From the NCBI GenBank assembly GCA_019137255.1, contig WPDH01000150.1, positions 1 through 52,682 on the forward strand: DNA of 52,682 bases. Reading direction: 5' to 3'. Positions 45,916 through 52,682 of this stretch are shown one piece after another. The position numbers and the translations under genes were made by a program. The stretch comes from Corinectria fuckeliana (Eukaryota; Ascomycota; Sordariomycetes; Hypocreales; Nectriaceae). Under the pieces are notes generated by a model that saw only the letters and a list, made by a program, of their open reading frames with translations, did not search any database and was not told the DNA's origin. Within the stretch, counting starts at the first letter, position 1; each line of letters opens with the position of its first letter.

Positions 45916-46717
45916 TTGGTAGAGATGGTCTCGAAGGACGCTGATGGAGCTCTTCCCCGGCAACAATATCGAATCTATGCCGGCCAAACTATGCTGGCCA
46001 AAACGTCCAGTACTGGTGCATGTCGACTCAATGAACTTGGACGAGTCTAGTAGAGACGGAAGACAAGATGTAGAGTGCTGCACAGCATCCCACTTGTAGG
46101 CTGCTGCACAGTCACAGCACAGTACTCACAGTCTCAATCCCTGCTTCCATTGCAGCGCTAGTCCAAGAGAGCCGCTTTGCTTCAAATCCCTCCCTCTCAT
46201 ACAAATCTTCCGACAGCTTCCTCCTCCGGCTGCGGGTCTCTGGAACGTTGGGTTGGTTGTGACGCGTACGGTCGGAAGCCCCGATCAAGATCCGGTATCC
46301 TGACCGCCGTGGGGCCTCAAAATGGGCAAAAGGATCGGTCCTTTGGAAAGGGATGCCTTCGCTGTGAGAAAGTCATGTGCGCCTCGCAGCCGGGCCTTCC
46401 GGGGGGTCTCATGGTGTGTGTATGACATCGTAAAAAGGGAGGTTGAAAGAGGGAACTTTTTCTGGCCCCCGCGTGGCACGGCACAGTACACTCACTTACT
46501 TTACAACCAACAGAGACAAAGAACCCGGAGGCCATGCCAGCCGAAGCTTGTGGGCGCTGGCGCGTTCCCGTTCAGGTGGTCGGTCCGGTCGCGTCGCCAT
46601 GCGGACCCTCGGGACCCCGTCCACGCCGCCGGAGTGCTCGTCGTACTACTTCACAACAGGCGCAGTTTGAAGAGGGACCCCCGCGATCCAGAAAGGTAGA
46701 GAGGTATACATTCAGCA
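45916..46717. other. Intergenic region with exon scrap
   Basis: No intact gene. On the minus strand 46230-46130 reads LYEREGFEAKRLSWTSAAME, ending at a canonical donor GTGAGT at 46129. The adjacent bases (46109-46129) resemble strings at 42724 and 50169. I do not recognise the family. Confidence 0.4.
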
Positions 46718-47542
46718 TTATCCCCGCAGCCTGCCATGGTCCGCGATATTGGGGCATCTCTCGTCTAGCGAACTGCCGAAAGCGACCCTGCCGAGGCCCT
46801 CCTGAGTACCGTATGGCCGTTTTTGTATGGTCTGTCGCTTGCCGGCATCATCCTGCCACGCTTGTGACGGGGGTGGCGATTGAATGGCTTGAAGCATAAA
46901 GGCCGTCCGATGGAGTCGGTTCTCATCGTCTGCAACGTCCATGCTCGGTACGCAATCGGCGTAGTAGACGCAGGAGGGATCGCTCGGGGTGTAGAGGAAG
47001 ATGTACGTCCCCCCCGTGCAAACGTAGCCGTACTGTATACCTTTGCCCACCATATATGAGAAGAGTTGCGCTACCACGGCGGCGGTGAGCGCGTGTCGAG
47101 GCGCGATGCCAAGCCGGAAGCCGTCGGGCTGCAAATTCAACCCCTCACCCTCCTGGTTGATCACATCGAGATCTGGTTGGATTTCCGCTTCCAGCCCCGT
47201 GATGACTTCATCGCAACTCAAGTAGGGCGCTTTGTACTCGATCGCGACTGCTGGGAACCTCCGATCGTCTGACGTTCGGGATATGCAAATCTGGTCTGCT
47301 CGATTGCCTTTTCCTCGCGCTTTCCGACGCCTGGTTTTTCTGACTAGTCTTAAGCCGAGGGAGACATGTTGCAGCAATTCGGATATTAGTAGCACATCCC
47401 CAAGGCAAGACATAGCGACTTTCGGAAACTGCATGGTACACGTTGCCGCGTGCGTGATGCACGACGAGACTGCTCGTACATTTGTAAAGTCCATCGAATC
47501 CATCGATTTGCTAGTCCGGATGTGGAGTTGATAATGTGACAT
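46718..47542 (-). pseudogene. Nuclease-like domain fragment of the nuclease-kinase fusion family
   Basis: A single open frame of 274 codons. The first ~95 residues lack recognisable features. The core is ADQICISRTSDDRRFPAVAIEYKAPYLSCDEV (Asp and E-x-K of a PD-(D/E)XK-like site), then AAVVAQLFSYMVGKGIQYGY and VCTGGTYIFLYTPSDPSCVYY, then NRLHRTAFMLQAI. The end GRVAFGSSLDERCPNIADHG recalls the linker just before the kinase domain in the fusion family (compare TQCPNVEFH at 37090). A stop follows and no kinase lobe is found. It is therefore a truncated copy of the 35612-37440 family, though a stand-alone nuclease-like protein could still be made. Confidence 0.65.
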
Positions 47543-48119
47543 TTGTAGAGACAGATGCTTCCTCTTCGCGAGAAGTCCCGCAACGTTGTTGCACGTAGCC
47601 CCAGAGCCGGCGCCTGTAGGTTGAAGTGGTCAGATCTCGCCCAGGGAGGGTTGTTGCACCCGGGGTACCCTACCTATGGGGAGTCCATTCTTTGACCACC
47701 TACTTAGACCTGAAGTCTGCAGGTACGTGTCCGTTTGTGTTTGGGCGCGACTCCGCCTGGCGTCATCAGAGGCAAAGCAGACCGATTCTTCAGTCGTACG
47801 GCTGAGTAACAGACGAGGCGCAAGGTGTAACACGGGACTGACCCTGCCGTTAGTAGTGCTGACCTAGACCATGACCATGTCAACGGGCTGAGAAGCCAAA
47901 GCTGTTCGAGGGGAATGCCAACTCGCCTTTTGCCGAGGAATGGCGACCTTCTCTTTCCTAGAAGATTCGTCAATCCAATGTGTAATCGTCACATGGTATT
48001 GCACCGCGCTTTTGACCCGTTTGACGGCTGCCTCTTTGCCTATTGCTCGTCGTGGAATCACCGAGCAGAACGAGTCTGTCTGTACTTGCTGCTGTGTTTT
48101 GTAATTTCGTCGCCATAGG
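47543..48119. other. Unassigned stretch next to the PAC1 relic
   Basis: I see no gene. Frames below 105 codons on both strands lack motifs. Confidence 0.4.
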
Positions 48120-48865
48120 CGCGTCGGGTGGCGAAGATGCGCACTTTCTGGCCAACACTCCCGGTCGCAATAACGCATCGACTTTGAATGTCTTGAGGCT
48201 TCCCGTTTGCCGCTTTGCTTGGTGTAGGGTTGGTGTTGTTCTATCTCACCGTTGATTGCCGCCTCGCGAACGATGCCCGCATCCAGTTGTCGTGGCTAGT
48301 CAGGACCCTGATGCAGTTTTCTTTACCATCCCAGCTCTACCATCCCAGAGACAAATCATCTTATTGAGGCTGGCTGCTGCCATAAACTCAGCCGTGTCCG
48401 TTGTTGGCGGGGGCTTCTTCAGCGCCGCAAGTCTGGCCAGAGGGGTGTACGCAGCGGGTGGTGCCAAATTCGCAGAGTCTTGTCGCGGCTGGAAGGTTTC
48501 CTGAGCCTGGGGCGCCGGCGGCTGCCAAGGGGATAACTTGATGGCACTGACGCTGTGGTCGCGGCCAGGTGATGTTCGGATGTTCGGATGTTTTCGTAGT
48601 CGTCTGAAGGATCCTGAAGCTTGATGGTTAAATCACTCGAGCAAGAAGTCAGCAGTGCGGCACTGAGCAGTTCTCCGAAGCCGACATCGCTGGGATGTCC
48701 CTTGATCGTCCTCTCAAGTTCGCCCAGCTCCCAGCCCCAGATCTTGGTGGGTGCGGTCTTCAGCCTCTGAGGCATGGGCCGAAAAGGCGGCGTGAAAGGC
48801 AACGCATGTGATGGAACCGCCGTGGGATTCATGGGTGTTTCTCGGGCGGGGGATGCCATCCTTGC
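48120..48865 (-). pseudogene. PAC1: Decayed copy of PAC1/LIS1 (nudF) WD40 gene
   Basis: Pieces follow the order of the WD40 repeats of fungal PAC1 (nudF), the LIS1 homologue that regulates dynein and nuclear migration. They are THESHGGSITCVAFHAAFS (about 48780-48840), WGWELGELERTIKGH (48690-48745), LTSCSSDLTIKLQDP (48610-48660), SSRDKTLRIW (48460-48490) and LKKPPPTTDTAEFMA (48370-48420). SHDNWMRASFA (48270-48300) comes next, and finally RCVIATGSVGQKVRIFA (48128-48180), which corresponds to the protein's end. The frame changes between pieces, a middle repeat is deleted and stops are present. The N-terminal LisH/coiled-coil half is not visible. PAC1 is normally a conserved single or low-copy housekeeping gene, so this is a duplicated, dead copy; the working gene must be elsewhere. 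Confidence 0.75.
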
Positions 48866-49127
48866 ATGGAGTGCTCAGATGGATGACCGCTGAGACAACC
48901 ACCGCTGAGTGAGACAGCTGAATCAGAACAAGAGCAGACATCCATGTTGACCGTGCATCGTTGGGTCGACCGTAATTAGGCGGCTACAATCAGTGATGGT
49001 GCCAGTGGCAGTGACGGAGTGACCCTTACCAACCCTGCTGTCCACCCCGTGCCAAGTTCCCCGCTGTCTCTTGGCGGGGCGAGGAACCCCCCACCACTAA
49101 CAGAGCCGTGACAGACCTACGATGTAC

Positions 49128-49250
49128 ATAGGTAGGTACTGGGTACAGAGACAGCACTCAGAGTACCATACTGAAGCCATCAACCTACTAGAGATGTAAG
49201 TACTGGGTACAAGACCGCGGACTGGTACCTCAGGGATTGGGTACATCGGG
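49128..49250. repeat. Imperfect repeats of a GTACTGGGTACA-like unit
   Basis: GGTACTGGGTACAGAG, AGTACTGGGTACAAGA and GGGATTGGGTACATCG occur within about 120 bases. Such TAGGTAC/GGGTAC-rich clusters are common in intergenic DNA of some Sordariomycetes. Confidence 0.6.
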
Positions 49251-50099
49251 GACAGAGGAGAGCCGGCGGAGAGCCAGCACTGGGGACTGGGGATGATGTC
49301 GGTCCATCTGATGGGGTATCCCGCCCCTGGGCCTTTGCTCTGCCACCCCAGCGACACAGTGCCCACATCTTGCCGCAGGGGTCCACGACGATCAACATGT
49401 GAAGACATGTAGATACCCACCATCCTCGAGCTCGACCGTCATCATGCGTCAAGAAGAAGTATGCGAACCAACCTTGGAATCTGCTCGCAGCAAAGCCCTG
49501 GAGATGCTGTTGCGAGGCGCTGAGCAAGCAGCCTCCAGGAGAGACGTCTCGAAATGAGATTGGCCGCGCTGCTTAGGCTGCATTCCCTCGTGAGGCCGCG
49601 TGCAGGCACCGAGATGCAGTAGTGTTTGATCTTCGCCAGGTCTGCTCACGTACATTAGAGGCAAGCGATGACAGTGCCACCGCAGATCACAAGGGACATC
49701 ACTTGCAAACGACCGTTCCAACGAACGTCTACCTCTTTTCTCATCATCGACTTAATCGACATGTCAAAGCCGGCCAGCACCTGTCTCGAAGGTCTCGCTA
49801 CTACTGGACTAGCTGCGATCAGTTCTTTGCCGTCCTTGTTCCTTGTTCTCAGCAATTGACCCCCAAGACTCAATCAAGTGTCTATGGCGTTGAGACATGC
49901 AGCCATGCTTGAATGAACCCCGTGTCTTTATGCTCGCATGTGTCAGTATTCTGTAGCGCTTCGTCGATTCCAAAACGACGAGGGATGATGGTCCAACCGA
50001 AAACTTCAACTTCATTGCAACACCACCGAAAGACAGCCTCTGATGCTGTTGAGATCGGGTGCACTAGTTCGCCATCTTTTGATCTTGATGTGGTACTCA

Positions 50100-50143
50100 C
50101 ATGATGCACGTCGTGCATCATGTACGGACGTGCATCATGTACG
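50100..50143. repeat. Perfect inverted repeat plus a direct copy
   Basis: CATGATGCACG at 50100-50110 and CGTGCATCATG at 50112-50122 are exact reverse complements separated by one base. The right arm extended to 15 bases (CGTGCATCATGTACG, 50112-50126) is repeated directly at 50129-50143. It could be a protein-binding site or hairpin. Confidence 0.85.
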
Positions 50144-50582
50144 CACTAATTAATAGCTGCACGTTAAACAGTCACAGTACTCACACTAGTACTCTACTGT
50201 GCGGGACCCCAGGACGCGCCGATCAAAAAGATTAGCACACTAAAACGCACCGCCCAGCAGAGGGCACAAATCATACGTGAAACTTTGGAGTCGGGAGGTG
50301 TGGTGTTCTGGCCCAGCACCATGTCCACGAATGCAATGTGTCCGCCTTTCACTCATCACATCCGTCCTACATTCTTCCTAGATTCTTGGTCGATCGTCTC
50401 AATGTTTAATCTGAAGATGCCACCAACATTGCCGAGCGCGCTTAGGGCTCGAAGCTTCCTCCACAAGCCATTTCCGTATCCCGTCGAGGTGGCACTGTAG
50501 CTCCGAATCTACGTCATGTACGTCGCAACCTCGGATGATTGTATTCACAAGTAAACATGTTCCGCAACTGGCCGACGTACCA

Positions 50583-51185
50583 CTATCCCACGAGGTACTG
50601 CTGAGCTGTGCGAACCGCGGCTGGATGTGATGGACAAACAGAGCCAGCAAGGTGGTTGGAGAGTCCAAAGCGTGAGAATACCAAGACTTGCCCGTCTTCC
50701 AACAGGTACGCATCATCTTCGGCATTTGAGTTCGAATGGCATTGGGCCAACTCCTCTCTTTCAAATGCATCCCTGAATTCGCCGTGCACACTGGCGCGTT
50801 GGAAAACAATCTCCTAGGCGTCTTCGTGGGATAGAGAGCATTGTACGTCCCGATGTTGCATCTCAGCCTCTGGAGAGACGTCGCAACGGATCGGATGCTC
50901 CGCCACCAGGCTGAATGCGACCCGTCGATCGTAAACAAGTGTTGGATTTTTTCTCATCATGGACCCGGTGGTATGTTGTTCGCCTTGCTTGGCCTGCATA
51001 TCCCCAGGAGCAGACCAGGGGGCACCGACCGCGTAGACCTGGTACCGGCAACTGTCCTTGCCGACGACATCGCAGTCAATGCACCGTGTCCGAAGCCTTG
51101 TCCGAAGCCTTGTCCCTGGACGCTGGATGGGTTGACCATGCAGATGCCTTCCCGCACAGGCCAACAGAGATGGACAACCGCCCAC
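50583..51185 (-). pseudogene. Gene relic of unknown family with one in-frame TAG
   Basis: One minus-strand frame runs from 51185 to 50583 with a single stop inside, TAG at 50814-50816. The better-supported part reads DRRVAFSLVAEHPIRCDVSP, EMQHRDVQCSLSHEDA, then after the stop EIVFQRASVHGEFRDAFE and REELAQCHSNSNAEDDAYLL. It ends near a possible donor (GTACGT at about 50577). The N-terminal part contains a 12-bp duplication (TGTCCGAAGCCT twice, 51088-51111). I do not recognise the family. A scrap of the same coding sequence (DAFEREELAQ) lies at 35514-35552. Confidence 0.45.
50734..50772 (-). repeat. 39-bp dispersed repeat, copy 2
   Basis: Partner of 35514-35552, with two differences, and the same frame of coding on the minus strand. 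Confidence 0.8.
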
Positions 51186-51399
51186 CTACCCTGTCCATTG
51201 TCTCTCCCACGCATCATCATTCGCGATTCGACGTCTGTATGGAGGGCACTCTGCCACTTCTCAGGAAAACAGTTTCTCTCTTAGGAGCTCTAAAAGAGGA
51301 TGTTAGCAATGTTCGAGAACTATCCTACCCAGAGAAGCGACATTAGTTCTGGCTCTAACTTTACAGCTGCCGCGCAGTCAAAACACAGCACTTTCTACC

Positions 51400-52682
51400 A
51401 TCTTATTTTTATACTCTGTTGTGTATTACTTAACAATATTATCTAGTAACTTTAAATTCTTTTTGTCTTAAATAAATAAACTAAAGTAAGAATAACTATT
51501 TTTTTAAAATTATCACTTTTAAACTTTTATAATAAATATAAGCTTAATATTAAGTATTATATATAAAAGACTTTATAGTAATTAATATAAAAAGACTTTT
51601 TTGCTTATACTAATATAAATTTACCTTTAAAAAAAAAAAAAAACTAGTATTATAATTAGAGATATTAATTTAATTTATATAGTATTATAAACTTAAGCTA
51701 AGCTTAAATATATATTTATTTATTTTATTTATTTATTTATATCTAATTTAGCTAATAGCTTTTTAGTCTCTCTTCTAAGTAACTTAGACTAATTTATAAT
51801 AAGAGAGAAAAACCCTAATAGTAAGCTATAAGATAAAAATCCCCCTACTACTCTCACCTAAGAGAAAAGCAAGTTAGGCTTAGTATATATATATAATAGT
51901 ATATAGTATAAGCAGGTTTACTTTATAAGAAAAGCTAATTATATACTTATAATAATAAATCCTTATAAGGCTTAGCTTAAATTATATATTAAAACTTATT
52001 TAATTTTAGAGTAGGCTTAAGTTGCTTATACTATTTCTTATCCTTTTAGGTATTATTTTTATTAACTAGTATTAGTATACCTTCTCTAACTTTTAATAGT
52101 ATTTACTCTCTTATTAGGTTAATTAGCTGAAATACTATAAGAGTAAAACCTAAACCTAGGTTTAATCTAGCTTAAAACTACTTTAAAGGCTATTTAGGCT
52201 CTTTTTAAGTAAGATAGTTTAGTATTATAGTTAGTATTAGTATTAATACTATTATATCTTATAGTAAGTATACTATATATTTATACTACTTACTTAAAAT
52301 ACTAAACTATATAAGTCTTCTTAAGTAAGTATTTCTTACTTATTCTTACTTTTTTTATACTATATAATATATATAAGATTATATTAAGTATAAGCTATTA
52401 TAATTATAATATAATAAAAGAAACTTACTAGTAAAAATAAAATATATTATATCTCTTATATAATAAGCTCTCTTATAGTAGTTATACTTAGCTTATTTCT
52501 AATAGTATTATGTAATATATTTAAAGTAAAAGTATTTAAAGTACTACTTAGGTTAAATCTCTCTTAAATAAGACTTAGTTTAATAAACCTTTATAATTAT
52601 AATTATATCTTAATTATAAAGTTTATTTATATTTATTAGTTTAGTTAATAATATAACTAGTAACTAATAAGATCTAGCTATA
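51400..52682. repeat. RIP-degraded AT-rich repeat block, right flank
   Basis: Same composition as the left flank: very AT-rich, depleted of CpA, TpG and CpG, rich in TpA. It includes a run of 15 A at 51629-51643 and ATTT repeats near 51717-51740. No open frame. The change from the island is sharp, within about 60 bases after 51370, and the block continues beyond the window. Confidence 0.85.

Larger units (their letters stand above)
48866..50582. other. Long stretch without a recognisable gene
   Basis: No frame is convincing. It contains the GGTACTGGGTAC-type repeats at 49128-49260, the palindrome at 50100-50122 and the donor-like string at 50169-50184. A 63-codon frame at 49668-49859 ends in a hydrophobic stretch (LATTGLAAISSLPSLFLVL) but nothing supports it as a gene. 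Confidence 0.4.

Noticed and set aside
44548..46083. Long minus-strand open frame (511 codons) opposite the rhamnosidase
   Set aside because: It is antisense to a clearly identified GH78 gene in GC-rich sequence, where the opposite strand stays open by codon bias. It has no recognisable motif.
50399..50938. Minus-strand frame of 179 codons
   Set aside because: It overlaps the relic at 50583-51185 in another frame. The other frame is supported by the DAFEREELAQ match at 35514-35552.
1..52682. A giant Starship-type transposon carrying the island as cargo
   Set aside because: No tyrosine-recombinase captain gene, target-site pair or other typical cargo was recognised in the window; the borders are RIP blocks.

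Overview
The window looks like a gene island from a filamentous ascomycete, probably a Sordariomycete. The reasons are short spliceosomal introns (about 50-65 nt, GT-AG, with CTAAC or CTGAC branch sites), fungal-only gene families, and AT-rich flanks with the footprint of repeat-induced point mutation (RIP). The genus cannot be told from the sequence alone. No rRNA, tRNA, CRISPR array or bacterial-type operon was recognised.

Layout: 1-7690 and about 51400-52682 are RIP-degraded, gene-free AT-rich blocks. The ~43.7 kb between them has normal base composition and clear coding signal, but most genes are broken. Few look intact: a PD-(D/E)XK nuclease-like gene with an odd splice donor (8048-9527), a tail-anchored APH phosphotransferase (20762-22382), a small coiled-coil protein (22497-22808, minus), two HNH nuclease genes (29453-30922 and 40803-42226) and a GH78 alpha-L-rhamnosidase (43083-45915). 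Everything else recognised is a pseudogene or relic.

The same few families recur: PD-(D/E)XK nuclease-like proteins (three of one family, plus three relatives of other subtypes), HNH nucleases (two apparently intact, two relics), APH-type phosphotransferases (one intact, two broken, one 5' fragment) and kinase-like proteins. Two loci physically fuse a nuclease-like domain to a phosphotransferase or kinase: an HNH-like-APH fusion (11621-13447, minus) and a PD-(D/E)XK-like-kinase fusion (35612-37440). I infer an accessory reservoir of nuclease/kinase genes of the kind discussed for eukaryotic conflict or effector systems. Co-function is not proven.

Other cargo is decayed: remnants of two Tc-type insecticidal toxin-complex homologues (TcB-like 34220-34960, TcA-like 38330-40485), a broken copy of the WD40 gene PAC1/LIS1 (48120-48865, minus), a GDSG serine-protease-like gene without its His segment, and a DUF6914-like gene with a homopolymer frameshift. 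Several pseudogenes carry only one lesion (single TAG codons, a single-base insertion or deletion), so they are either very young or partly assembly errors; raw reads would decide.
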